Assembly (NCBI GenBank): GCA_900312665.1 | Contig: ONZQ02000023.1 | Span: 124,001-188,000, forward strand | DNA from: Cephalotrichum gorgonifer | Taxonomy: Eukaryota > Ascomycota > Sordariomycetes > Microascales > Microascaceae | Length of the DNA stretch: 64,000 bases | Reading direction: 5' to 3' | In this document: one piece after another, positions 44,462 through 55,804 of the stretch | Layout: every line of letters begins with the position of its first letter | How positions within the stretch are numbered: the first letter of the stretch is position 1 | The notes under the pieces: generated by a model | Databases searched by the model: none | What the model was told of the DNA's origin: nothing | Seen by the model: only the letters and a program-made list of their open reading frames with translations | Position numbers and translations under genes: made by a program

Positions 44462-47400
44462 ATGAGGAGGTTCATCGAGCCCGATGACCCGGAGGTCCTC
44501 CTCATCAAGTGGATCTTCTCCTCCTTCATCTCCCTGGTCGAGTTTTCTATCAGCCTCGTCCTCATCTTCCTTCTCTTCTTCTTCCTCGTCTACAGCTTCA
44601 CGACCCTCCTCCCTGCCATCACCCACACCTTGACCCCCAGCATCTGCACTAGCATTTGTACCATCTTCATACTCCACTTTCTTATTGCCTTCTGGTTGAT
44701 TGTTGCCCTGCTCCAAGAAGTTGGTCGGATCTCCGCCAGGCTTCCAGGGTTCCTCCGGGTCTGCTTCTTGAAGATCGGCTCCTTTGTCTCTGGCCTCTGG
44801 GACTCCCGTCTGTGGAAGCGGGAATATGTACCCCCGGCCTCGAAGGTGAAGCTCGCGGAAGATCGCCTGAGCGAAGAGGATAGGGTCAAACTCTATGAGC
44901 TCAAGAACCAGTTGAGGTAAGTCAAAACTCCTATATTGGGCGGCCGTTTCTCCCCCCCCCTTCTCTTTGTTGGACTGTCTCCCTCCATGACACGCCGATA
45001 TCTTTCCCGCCTAGTACTGGCACTGGGAGGCATCTTCATCGAAGCAATGTACTGACGTTCTGGCCTCGCTAGGAAAATGTGCCCTGGAACACTAATTCTC
45101 CACACCGTCCACAAGGACGAGGACTACGTCCGTGAGCCCATTGGTACCGTGTAAGTAATCTCTCTTGGTGTCTGAAACTCCCTATTGGAAAGCTTCTATC
45201 CTAACTTAGTGTTCGTGCAACTAGGGTGAATTTCATCTACCACACCAAGAACCGCCAAAAGTATGAAGCGGAGCGCGAGCTAGAGAAGAAACTCCGCGAG
45301 AAAGAAAACAAAGAGCGCGAGAAGGAAGAAGAAGAATGGCAAAAGCTGAAACGTAGTAGCCGTCCCCTCTATTTCGCCGAGGGAATGAGGGCGCTCCGGC
45401 GAAAGGCTGGAACTCCGTTGTTGCCAACCCCAACTAGGTCGATGCCAATCCAGCGGGCTCCTGGCCGCCAGCCACGTGCTGACACTGAGGTGCCTTCCAA
45501 GAGGACCATCGCCCTACGCGCTTTTCTGGACGTAAAGTTTAAGGCCGCGAAGGAAGCACAGCTCAGGCTAATGGCTAGGAGGAAGATGGAGCGAGAGACT
45601 CGAGAGGAAGAGGCCGCCGAGCGTGCTTTCCACGAGCAACTGGCCTTGAAGGAAGCCCTTCTCCAAAAGAAGGCCGCCGATGACGCCTTCCGAGAGATGC
45701 TGGCCGCCGAGCGCGAGTTTCACGAGAAGGAGGCCGCTAACAAGAAAGCTCTCCTGGAGCAGAAGGCTGCCGAGCATGCTCAAAGGGCTGAGCAGAAAGC
45801 CGCTGACGATGCTCGAAAGGCTAAGCAGAAGGCTGCCGAAGATGCTCGAAAGGCTCAGCAGAAGGCCGTCAATGATGCTCTAAAATCTACGCAGCAGGCT
45901 GCCAACGAGGCTCGAAAGGCTCAGAAGAAGGCGGACAAAGATGCTCGAAAGGCCCAGCTGAAGGCTGCCAAAGATGCCCGAAAGGCTAAGCAGAAGGCGG
46001 CCAACGAGGCTCGAAAACCTGAGCAGAAGGCGGTCGACAAGGCTCGAAAGGTTGAGCAGGAGGCCATGCGGGAGGAGGATCTGAGACGTTCTCAGTCCTT
46101 CTCTCGGGATGATATGTGGGCCGAGCCAAAGACCCCCGAGCCCATGCCATATTTCTCATCGCCCGCCCAGGAGCAAGCCTCGCCTCCTCTCCAGGCAGAG
46201 ATGGATCTCGACCTCCCTGATGTATTCGAAAATATGGTGATTTGCGAAACCCCGGACGCCTCCCCTGTTGGTTCTCCGATGGCCGGCGTGACCATAACCA
46301 GCCCCGACGCCGAGATGGATATTGATATGGACTTCAAGCTTACTGAAGAAATGGTCGGGGCTGCCACCACCATGGAAGTGGATTCCCCGCTCCCCAGTTA
46401 CCCCTTCCCGGCTTCCCCTTTCCCGAGCATGGTGAGCGGTGGTCCCGATATCTTGCGGCCCGAGTACCTTCCCCGTCCGGCTCCTGCTTCCACCGCCATG
46501 GAAGTTGATGTTGACATGGTTCCCACGCAGTATGGTACGGGGACGTCCCGAAACTTCAACGCCTCCCGTCAACCCGGACGTCAACCCTACGCCGCCATGG
46601 AAGTTGACGAGGACATGGTTCCCATGCAGGTTGGTACGCAGACCATCCGAAACTTCAGCCCACCCCGTCAACCTGGATATCAGCCTTCCGCTGCCATGGA
46701 AGTTGACAAGGACTTTGTCCCAGAGCGGGCTGTTGAAGTTCCCGAAGCTCCTGTTGAAGCTCCCCAGGATCTTTGTACTACCCAGGGGTTCCCGACTGCG
46801 CCCTCTCCTAAACCCAGTCACGAACCTTCCTCCGCCACAGACGTCCCCTCGAGGGGGAGTGCCAAGACTCCCAAGGCTAGGACCAAGGGTTTGGACACGG
46901 CACCAGATACCAACGTCCGCAGGAATGTCAACGTTCCCGGCAGGATAAGTATGATTTACAATCCTGTTGACCAGATTCCCGGCCCCAACCACCTCAAAGG
47001 GGATGGTGTTGGGTCGTTGGGAAATAACCCCACGGGGCCGGCGACCCCATCCATGTCGCAGCGCTTCAACCCAGGTGTAAGCCAATCGCGGACGGGGTTC
47101 GTCTTTGGCCAAAGCGAGGGTCAGGAGCACCAGCAGCAGTTTAGCTTCAGCCAGGGACAAGGTCAGCAGCAGCTGCCGCAGCTCCCGGTCTTCAATTTCG
47201 GCCAAACACAGGTCCAGCAGTTGCAAAAGCAGCAGCAACAACAGTTATCTACGCCCGCCCCAGCTTGGCCGGCGACTCCATCCTACCACCAGTCCGGGTT
47301 TGATCAGAAGCACCAGCCGCCAGGTGATCGACCCCAGCCAAAGGCTGCCGGCACCGGCCCCCGACCCGCCAGCAACTACCAGCCGCCTTCCGTTACCGAC

Positions 47401-48135
47401 GAAGAACTTAGCGAGACAGATCGTTTCTTTGCCGGATTAGACAAGGAGATAGGGAATGACGCGCACGACTCCGAGCCAGCTGGGCAGGTGAGCCGCCACT
47501 CATCTGCCGTCGCCACAGCTGGCAAGGGGGAAATGCCGGAGTCCCACTCCGAGTTCATGAAGGCCTCGGAAACTGAGCCTGTCTCGCACCAAGCCAATAC
47601 CCCGACTTCCGGCCCGTACCACGATCCCACGATGGACCAAGAGCAAGAGAGCGACTTGTCTGACTACTCCTCTAACCACGGCGTCGGTCCCACTGATAAG
47701 AGTAATGCGAGTCCCGCGGTCCCCACGGATGGCCGAATATTCAACATGGGATACACGCTCGATACTAATGACATCACCACCATTCGCGCGTGCTTAACGG
47801 CGGGCATAAATGGAGTCTTGCAGAGGTACGGACTGAAGGGTCCCGGGACGGGAAACTACGGCTTGGGTATAGTGGAGGCAACAGCGCTCGACAAGAAGCT
47901 GAGACAAGAGCTCGAGGGAGAAACTACTTCGGACGGGGTAGACGACAGCGTCGCCACATTCCTGTACGAGGCCTGGGACACCTTGAAGACGGCTACTAAA
48001 AAGCGAGGGCCAGTCATTAAAGAGACTCACGCGCTGGGAGAATTTACTACGTTCAGTGAATCGTGCGTGAGAGAGACGAAGGTGTATCTCCAGGCCAGGG
48101 GGATGGCCCTCCTTCTCTATAAGGGCCGGAGTTAA
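44462..48135 (+). CDS. Membrane-anchored repeat protein with no recognised family
   Basis: Three exons: 44462-44916, 45073-45150 and 45225-48135, giving 1147 residues. The N-terminus has one long hydrophobic stretch at ~13-53 (LLIKWIFSSFISLVEFSISL onward) and another at ~59-84, so two to three membrane helices. A short conserved-looking link (LRKMCPGTLILHTVHKDEDY) leads to a highly charged helix. Then nine 11-residue units (45760-46056; QKAADDARKAK type) build an Ala/Lys amphipathic helix of about 100 residues, similar in style to group 3 LEA proteins. A 33-residue unit (AMEVD...) recurs at 46498, 46597 and 46696, followed by Gln-rich sequence. The last ~135 residues look globular (GYTLDTNDITTIRACLTAGI, CVRETKVYLQARGMALLLY). 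I know no family for it. The third exon has two in-frame acceptors 15 nt apart (45209, 45224). Convergent with Atg14. Confidence 0.75.
45760..46056 (+). repeat. Nine 33-bp (11-residue) tandem repeats
   Basis: Exact 33-bp periodicity, consensus Q-K-A-A-x-D-A-R-K-A-x. Units vary at 2-5 positions, indicating old duplication kept in frame. Confidence 0.85.
46495..46727 (+). repeat. 99-bp (33-residue) tandem repeat, about 2.3 copies
   Basis: Units start A-M-E-V-D with ATG codons at 46498, 46597 and 46696. Two full units plus a partial third; an isolated related MEVD occurs earlier near 46372. Confidence 0.8.
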
Positions 48136-48371
48136 GGGTGTCCAAAAGACACCAGGTGGCCGGACGTCCTCGGTGAGCTATGGTGCCGTTACATATACAT
48201 ATGTTGCGCGCCATAAGCTCTCGGCAGAGGTCTCCGGGGGTATACGTAGTATTTCTCTGATCACTCCGCTCCCTCCATCATCCTCTTCCTTTTCTTGTAG
48301 TCGGCCCCTTCTGTGTTTCCAGGTTTATACGCCCACGTATATACATCCAAACCCTTTCGACATCCCATTCA

Positions 48372-49905
48372 CTACGCCTCCTCAACCTCCCAATCGCCGT
48401 TCTCGACAACCTCCCATTCGGGGACGCTCAACTCGCTCGTCAGTTTCCTCTTCAGCCGATCCGCAAGCTTGATCGGGGCCGGCAGCTTAAACGAACGAAC
48501 AAATTCGGTACCGGCGGCGCTGCCGAGGAATTTGTGGGCTGTACCGTGAGAGTAGCGGCCCATCATGAGAGCGGCGGTAGTAGGCTTGGCGTGGTCTAGA
48601 TCGTCTCCGTCTGAGGGACTTTCAGGCGCGGATACCGAGGGATATATCTTGGCGGTTTGGTTGCTGTGCAGCTGCTGTCCGATCAGGAGGTTATAGAGAT
48701 TTCTGCCCATGTTGCAGACATCTTCGAAAGAGCTGCGATCCCCGATGGGGACGTTCTGGCTCAAGCACGCCCAAGCAACATCATAGGCGAGGAGAGTGAC
48801 GCCTTCGAGGAAGAACGAATAGGTCGAGGGGTCTTCTTTTGCCAGGACGGAGAGCGGACGATCGACGAACAACGGCCGCGGCCGGGCGGTGTTGCCGGCG
48901 TCAGAATTACGGCCTTGGTTGCTGAGACTCGGGATCGGGTTGCCGTCCACGGGGCGGCTGCCGCTATCCATCTGTTGGTACGATGACATGGGGGCGAAGA
49001 TGGTTGGGCGTGGATGGTCCCGGTGGGGCATCGTGATCTCGGCGGGGAGTCTTATGGAGAGATAGTGAGACGCCAGAATCAGAATATGCGCAGTATGCGC
49101 TAGGGAGGTGGTTATAAACTCCGGGCTCAATGCTGCAGAAAGTTAGTATTCGTCTGACCGTCGACATTGTTTTATGTTCACGACATGAACTGACAAGCAA
49201 AGTCGTAATACAGGGAACAGAATCAGTCTGAGGTTGACGACGAGCACACATAAAACACATACCGTTCATTGAGGCCAGGTCGACCACTTCAATTCCGCCA
49301 AGCTTGAACTCATATCTCGATGACCCCTTCTTCAGCCGGCGCAGCCCGTACAGTTTGGCGGCTTCCATACAGAGGAAGGCGCGGGTGGCAGCCATGCGGT
49401 CTGAGCTTCGATTCCACTGGTTCCGAAGCGTGTGGATGGACTTCTCGGTGCTGTCCAAAGCCTTTGCCCTCCGACTCTCGATGCCACTTGAGGCCGACAC
49501 CAAGTCTGATTTCCGCCTGGCGTTGGTCTCTCTCTTGGCCTTGATCTCATTCCTCGCCGCGGCGATGTCCAGTCTGAGCTTCTCGGCCTGGGCCAAGATC
49601 TGATTCGTCCTGTCCTCGGATAAAGCCCTCTGAGACACCAGAGATTCCACAACAGCAGACTTTGCGGGGGACTGAGACGGGCCTCCGGTCGACTGGGCAC
49701 CCGCCTCGCCAGTGGATGTGGTCACCAAGTCACTGATGCGGTTCTGAAGTTCTTCATTCTTAAGCAGTACCTGCAACGTCCGAACCCTGCCATCATAACA
49801 CACGTTCCTGGCATCCACGGCGCAGAGGAATGGAAGGCGAGAAGTGTGATGTGGGCGCTGGCAGATGTCGCAGTTCATCGCGATATATTGCGACGACGAG
49901 GACAT
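48372..49905 (-). CDS. atg14: Autophagy protein Atg14 (PI3-kinase complex I)
   Basis: Two exons on the minus strand, 49905-49263 and 49132-48372, giving 467 residues; the join restores DLASMN-ALSPEFITTSLAH. The start region has the paired cysteines of Atg14 (MNCDICQRPHH, then PFLCAVDARN). An in-frame Met at 49878 directly before NCDICQ is an equally likely start and would remove nine residues. A coiled coil spans about residues 60-190, followed by the Atg14/UVRAG-type domain (AAKLYGLRRLKKGSSRYEFK, IRLPAEITMPHRDHPRPTIF, LLAYDVAWACLSQNV, FEDVCNMGRNLYNLL). Atg14 directs the Vps34-Vps15-Atg6 kinase to the autophagosome formation site. Its partner Atg6 is encoded 8.5 kb away. UVRAG/Vps38 is the main alternative, but the short C-terminus and the CDIC start favour Atg14. 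Confidence 0.87.
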
Positions 49906-50596
49906 CGTCCTGATTGTATTACCGAATCTGGTGTATCTGGCGAGTTTCAAAATCGTGCCCAGAGGAGAGGAGGATAGAAATGTGGAAGTATCTGTTAGGG
50001 ATGATGCTTGAAGGTATCTTATCGTGTCACGAGGCTATTCACCAAACGGGATGCACATGACGATAGGGATGTGCGGCTTCGGTGGTTGAGATCAGCAATC
50101 CACCACCAGTGGCAAGTTTGGTGCTTGCTGCCTTGGAGGAAGGGAGGGGCGCGGCAGCCACACGGGTACCTGGCGACTTATTCGTCAGCCAGCCACCACT
50201 GTCAACTGACAAGGTACCCGCCGAAGCAGGTGCTACGGCTTCAGCATGCCATACTCCAAACCTCGCAATCTCGATCCCCTTGTTGGAATCTCATTCTCCT
50301 CAGCAAGACATTCCGGCGTCTTTTATTTCTTCCACTTTCGAATACCCATAGGAAGCCGGGTTCACTATCCTTCCCGTGCATCACTCATTGGGCCAACCGG
50401 AAGCGGCACCGAGATCCTGCCTGACGTGTGTGTCTGCGTATCAATTTTGGGCACCGACAAAAAGGGCTCTGAACTTCATCACGACTCAACCTCACTCGCC
50501 CTTCACACCTAGGTCGATTCGAACTCTCAAAACGCTTAAAGTGGTCTTAGGCGGGGTCATCAGTACATAGTCAACACTCAACTTTAGGCGGTAATA
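49906..50596. other. Divergent intergenic region
   Basis: 0.69 kb between Atg14 (-) and the 172-residue protein gene (+). Overlapping short ORFs only. Confidence 0.5.
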
Positions 50597-51186
50597 ATGA
50601 CCAGCCCCCCAGCCTCCATGAGTTTCCCGGACCCCAACGGCGCCAGTGTCCCGGGACATGCTGGCCAAGCGCCATCCAATATCCCTCCAAACTCCAACCG
50701 TAACACACCCAGCGACCCACACAGCTCTCAAGGCGCCCAGGGCCAAACCATCACCCCCGAACCCCGACCTGGACAGGTCGCGATGAATAACCACACCTCC
50801 CAGACCACTCCTAGCACACCAGGACTTCTGGCACCATTTGACTGGGAGGACTTCCAGTCTCGATACGAAGAGGCGCTGGCTGAAATTGATAAGGATGAGC
50901 TGGCCATCCTGAAGGAGTTCGAGGGGCTCTCAAAAGTAAGAACTCCTCCCCCCCTTTCTTTTCAACAAACATCTGCCTTGCAATCAGCTAATAATCTATC
51001 GTGTAGTACTTTAATGTGTGGGCCTCCTCAGCCTCCGCCCGTGACAATGAACGAGCTACGAAGAGGCTGCAGACGCGGCAGCGATATGTGTCGCTGTCGG
51101 AGGAGAATATGGCACAGAAGCAGAAGCACTACGACGAGGTTTTGAGGGCGTTCCAGAGCGCACTCGCGCTGCTGAGCTCCAAGTGA
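50597..51186 (+). CDS. Small helical protein, function unknown
   Basis: Two exons, 50597-50935 and 51007-51186, giving 172 residues; the join reads LKEFEGLSK-YFNVWASSASARDN with phase 0. The first ~75 residues are disordered (P, S, N, Q rich). The rest is helical: FDWEDFQSRYEEALAEIDKD, then ERATKRLQTRQRYVSLSEEN and KHYDEVLRAFQSALALLSSK. The pattern of conserved-looking aromatic and charged residues across the splice site suggests a genuine conserved ascomycete protein, but I cannot attach a family name or role. The intron has donor GTAAGA and acceptor GTAG. Start ATG 50597 is the first in frame; a second Met seven residues on (MSFPDP) is also possible. Confidence 0.72.
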
Positions 51187-51360
51187 GCCGGGCCTCGCCA
51201 AAGATGCGAGCCCATCGAGGATTTGAGGATCAATTATTATCACCCCCACCGACTACACTAATGCTCACTTCCTTCGCATCGGGTTGTCAGGAAAACGGCT
51301 CTGTCTACGGCCCTGTTCCACCCCATCTCATCTCGCTGGCAGCCGGTGTGGCGGCACAGG

Positions 51361-51777
51361 CTATCCATGCTCCCCAAGGAGATCAAAGAGATTGGAATTC
51401 AACATGAGCACTCCCAGTTTCGTTACTTGACACCTACCACACACCCCCTCCTTGTCTATTACTTTCTCTATGGAGTGCGAATAAACTTCAACCTGGAAAT
51501 TCTTCCAGTGAATGTGAAACCTCGTTTCATCCAGCCATTTGCGAATGTGCATCCCACCCATCATCGCATCGAAAGTCCATGTTTGGCGGCCTGGTCTTTC
51601 TTCGACATCCATCTCATACTGACGCGTCTCCGCAAAACCCTCACGGTCCTCGCATATTCCGAGTTGAAAATAGTCAGACTTGAGAGAGGTGGTCCTGGTC
51701 GCGCTCCAAACAGCCCAGAACGAACCGGAGTACTCTTTGAATCTATGTGGCAGCATAGATTTGCATTCCTCCACCAT
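51361..51777 (-). CDS. Doubtful small ORF, 138 residues
   Basis: Open frame on the minus strand from ATG 51777 (MVEECKSMLPHRF) to a stop at 51361. The amino-acid mix is protein-like: many aromatics, and alternating patterns such as TFDAMMGGMHIRKWL and IHWKNFQVEVYSHSIEKV. I recognise no family. A + strand frame (51346-51870) covers the same bases, so at most one is real. It may be an exon of a larger or decayed gene, since the region around it is otherwise empty. No splice partners could be assigned with confidence. Confidence 0.25.
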   Translation of the reverse strand: MVEECKSMLPHRFKEYSGSFWAVWSATRTTSLKSDYFQLGICEDREGFAETRQYEMDVEERPGRQTWTFDAMMGGMHIRKWLDETRFHIHWKNFQVEVYSHSIEKVIDKEGVCGRCQVTKLGVLMLNSNLFDLLGEHG

Positions 51778-52479
51778 CTTCGAATCACAGCTCGACTTGT
51801 ACAGCACATTATTTACTCCAGGGCCGTACGAATTCGACGGGTTGCGATATCACAGCTGAGCTCCAACTAGGGAGTTGGCCATCACACTCGCCTGTAATCG
51901 ACCTCGAACACAATACCTCTCACCGATTTTCATAGCGGGTTATGGATTCACTGACAGGCACCGTGTGACGGCGCGGTCCTGGCCTATTTCTATTCATCCA
52001 CCCCATACTGTACCCTCTTGATGAACGGCGGTAGGTAGCCCGAGGCTTGATTCACTTGAACGACACTACCTTCTTCATTCTTGAAACGACCGTCTCTAGT
52101 TGTGTTTGTAGCTTGGCTTGGCGGCCTGAGTTGCGACACATATACTAGTGACGACGAGGTCTCGTCATGGCATTCCTCCACAATCCGGGCTCATCTTGCA
52201 GGTCTCCTACGAGAAAATCGAGCGTACACATCTCCTATGTTTCAAAAAGACAGCACCCAGTTGCGTCTGTGGCCTGTTTCGGAGGCTGGGTTGCGGCATT
52301 TATTCAGATGAACGGAGAGTCGACCACGACAGACTCCCATTCCCCCACACCTCATGTTCACCTTGCTGAACATATATCCCACCCCACCCACTTCCCCCGG
52401 ATGACCTTTCTTCCTTGGTTTGGCCGGCCAAGGCTCCGGTATCGCCTTCGTCACAGTGGAGTCAGTCTTGCTGATTCGG

Positions 52480-52539
52480 CACACACACACACACACACAC
52501 ACACACTCTCTCTCTCTCTNNNNNNNNNNNNNNNNNNNN

Positions 52540-52600
<61 letters not shown>
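52480..52600. repeat. Compound (CA)n-(CT)n microsatellite containing a 20-N gap
   Basis: About 25 bases of CA repeat run into CT repeat, interrupted by Ns at 52520-52539, then ~60 bases of CT repeat. The gap lies inside the repeat, so assembly failed there and the true length is unknown. Confidence 0.95.
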
Positions 52601-52602
<2 letters not shown>

Positions 52603-53798
52603 ACACCCATATCCTCACTCTCGCACACTCTCGGTGTTCCTGTCATTCTCTGCCTGCCCCTGGCGTAGTACGCCTAATAGTATCCGCCTCTACGAATTCA
52701 CGTCAATACCACTCTCTAAGAGTCCAGCCCAAGGTGCGCATCCCTGGTACCATGCCCAACACCTACCCAGCGGCCCTTTCTGTCTGCTTGAGCGTGGCGG
52801 CGCAAGTAGCCCACCCATACATGAAACGGGGTGGATTCGACTCCTGACACAGTTACCTTCGCCCATCGATCACGATTCACCAGTACCTACCCTTCCACTT
52901 CACAGACAAATGATATCGGACTTGGCCGCCCGGTGAAATCGCAGTCTCACAACAAACGGATGGCCGAGAAAGATGGGTACACATCCACGGGTCTTTCTCT
53001 ATTCTTCTAGGATAAGCACCCTCGTTTCTGATCGGAGGTTGCAGTCATACCGCATCCCACTTGCACTAATACACTGATCCGGTTCTTTGTTTGCTTTATT
53101 ATGCATATGTTTTAGTCTTTCGGTAGTTTTATTTGACTTTGTTATACCCTGTGGAATGTTTTGGTTGCTGGAAGCGTCATGGTACAACCATTTTTACCTC
53201 TTCTTTCTGGAAGTTTTTTTTGTCGCTTGGTTTCTTTCGTTGGTCCCGCGATAATATTGGTTCTGCCGTAGACTAGAATAGTGTTAGATCAGAAATGGGA
53301 AGCACCTTACCCCATATTATACTTAGTTCCCTTCGTCCCTGTGACTCCTTTCCTTCCTTCCTTACTACTACATCCTTACTACGGGTAAGCCGCAAAACCG
53401 GAAGTCTGAGTGCGAGCTCTGGATCTTGAGTGTACAAATGGCCATCCTGCTTGTAGTTTTTGGTGGATGTAGAGGACCAATGTACCAACAGTGAGAAAAG
53501 TACTTAGTCTCTCTTCTGGCTAGTAAGTACCTTACTCCGTACATTGTAATATCACATATCAGCTAGTCCCACTGTTCGTCACCTGTCGCCTGGTAATACT
53601 TCTAAGATAACGTGATATAACACGTGACCGCACCCAAGAGAAGCGCCAAGCCTCTGTCCATATTATGAGTTAGCATGCAAGACGGGTTTCCGACATTAAA
53701 AGCACGGCACTGGCATGCCGCCCTTCTCACTTCCGCCTCTCCTCTCCTTCCGTCAACATTTCCCCAGGCCTCAGAGGCTCTCTTGACGACGTCTGGGA

Positions 53799-54470
53799 AT
53801 GTCGGCTGCTGGACAGGGTACGTTCCGGGTACCTCAACTTTCAGATGTGTGTGCTTGTCCCTATACCCTCTCTCAGGGGCCTCCTTCGAGATGCGACGCT
53901 AACCTGCCTGTTTCCGTTCTACAGGATGACTTCTCCACATTTTTCGAAACTCATTTCTCAAATGAGGTAGTAAAGGCTTTTCATTCTCAGTTTTTCAATC
54001 CCAGCCAGGGTGCACTGGAGCATGGGCTGCCGGAAGGCTGCGCAAACGACCAGGCAGCACCCGCCCTTGGCGAAGAAGACGATGGACTAGGCTACTATCC
54101 AGACGGGGTGAAGAGGACCCTTACGGACGAGCAGATCGAGATATTCAGACATTCGGAGCTGCACGCCATTGAGCGCGAGAAAGAGAAGGAAGAGGAGAGA
54201 AGGAAACTTGAGGAGCTGACTCCGTCCGCCGCCGCCGCGCCCTCCGATAACCACTATGACGACGCTACTGATGCAGGCGGGCTTGGTGGATCTGAAGAGG
54301 GCGAGGCTCAAGGAGAACCACAGGACCAAGTGCAGACTACATCGGCGAATAAGAAGAAGAGGAAGAGGAAAGGGAAGAACGGGAACCAGCCCAAAGAACA
54401 AAAGCCGGACCTGAGGAAGAGGACGTGGGATGTCGTGGAGACGGGGTTGGATAGCCTGGACTACGACTAA
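53799..54470 (+). CDS. DUF3807-type fungal protein
   Basis: Best model is two exons, 53799-53846 and 53925-54470, giving 197 residues starting MSAAGQGTFRVPQLSD-DDFSTFFETHF. The proposed intron (78 nt, donor GTGTGT, branch CTAAC, acceptor TACAG) has no stop and is 3n long, so the whole span is one open frame and the 223-residue unspliced form cannot be excluded. Signature parts are DDGLGYYPDGVKRTLTDEQI and IFRHSELHAIEREKE in the middle and the C-terminal LRKRTWDVVETGLDSLDYD, which I recall from fungal DUF3807 proteins. A strongly basic KKKRKRKGK patch could serve as a nuclear signal. Function is unknown for the family. Confidence 0.72.
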   Translation: MSAAGQGTFRVPQLSDVCACPYTLSQGPPSRCDANLPVSVLQDDFSTFFETHFSNEVVKAFHSQFFNPSQGALEHGLPEGCANDQAAPALGEEDDGLGYYPDGVKRTLTDEQIEIFRHSELHAIEREKEKEEERRKLEELTPSAAAAPSDNHYDDATDAGGLGGSEEGEAQGEPQDQVQTTSANKKKRKRKGKNGNQPKEQKPDLRKRTWDVVETGLDSLDYD

Positions 54471-55804
54471 GGCCGTGGGTGCTCTTCAATCCGAGGCATG
54501 GTGACTCTGGGCTGGATTCTGCGTCCTGCGAGGAAGTCTTACAATTCGATACTTACTATCCTCCGGGCAGCGCTTGCTCGGCCGCGGGGGGCGCATGTTC
54601 GTCTCCCTGCAATATCTTCCAGCTGTAAGTTGCATCTCTCGCTTTACTCTCATCACGATTTACCCCATGCATGATGACCCATGTTGTCATCCTTATACGG
54701 ACTGGTGCTATAGCTTCTCATAAATAGCACCGCCATGGCGACGCGACTAATCTTCTCTCTGAATCACATTGGATACTGCCCTCAGATAATTTCTGCATTT
54801 CATGTCTGAGGAAGGAACTAACGAGGACCTAGATCGACGAGCTTCTACTGAGCCGGCGGAGTGGATTGTGTTGGACATGATCGCGACGTCTTATAAGGCA
54901 GGTGTCCCGTCGGGCATGCGTTGAAAGCTGATGGAGGAGGCGCCTGCCATTTGTACATACTGAGCGAAACAGGGTCGTGAGTTGATGGGAAAGCTGCAGA
55001 AATGCCATTCCCAACAGCCCTCTCCCGCTCCGTCCGAAGCACCACGACCGGTTTACATGGAGGCGCTGCCATTGTGCTGATCAAGCCAACATGACATTGA
55101 AGAGGCTGGAATGCCTGGCAGTGTATAGCTTTGGTGAAGTCTAACTTATGAGCTGGGTTTCGTATAGTACAATGGTTATTAAGACTACCCGGGAGCGTCT
55201 TGGGTTCCCTCTTAACCATCTTACCACTATCCCACGAGTGGCCTCGATCTTGTAGTTGGTGTGTCTATGTACATCCTAGATGCTGTTTATATCGTGAGTT
55301 CATGTACAACACCGAACCCGCAACCTCCACACACAGTGGTTATATGTGAGGAATTCTATTCGTATTATTACCAGGGATCTCGGGGGGTCGCGCTGTTGCG
55401 GATCGAATTATTACGGCGTTGTGGAGATTAGTACTTCACGGTTCCACCGAGACTCCCTGAGCGCTTGCATCAATCGACATGATAAACGCTCGGGTCGGGG
55501 ATAAGTCCACAGCTCACATGCCCTAGCCGCATAGCCAGCTGACATCAGCCGCCACATCATGCCAGCCACCCCGAGAGATCCGCAGGGCACCCACCCACCC
55601 CGCCTCGCATTTCAGCCCCTCATCGCAAATCGTAAATCGTTGGATGTGCCTATTTTGCCTCCCTCTACACCCGTCGGTAGCTACTCGCATCATAAACTTC
55701 CCCTCCAAGTTAGAAAGGGCCACCAGAGTAGCTGACACGCTAAACTCATTTTTTTCTCCCTTTCCTCCGCAGTCGCGACGGCCTGACATCCTCGCCTGCC
55801 CAGC
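54471..55804. other. Intergenic region upstream of CK2 alpha
   Basis: 1.3 kb between two + strand genes. It holds an imperfect inverted repeat (55161-55236) whose arms resemble a tRNA A box, but no cloverleaf could be drawn. Otherwise only short random ORFs and a pyrimidine-rich leader before 55805. Confidence 0.5.

Larger units (their letters stand above)
51187..53798. other. 2.6-kb mostly non-coding region with microsatellite and gap
   Basis: Apart from the doubtful ORF at 51361-51777 I find no gene. It contains a compound CA/CT microsatellite broken by an N gap (52480-52600), a short CCTT tract near 53350, and a TACTCCGTA motif at 53533. Confidence 0.6.

Noticed and set aside
46156..47241. 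361-codon minus-strand ORF inside the orphan gene
   Set aside because: It is antisense to the repeat region; its repeats simply mirror the + strand 99-bp units and it has no splice or family support.
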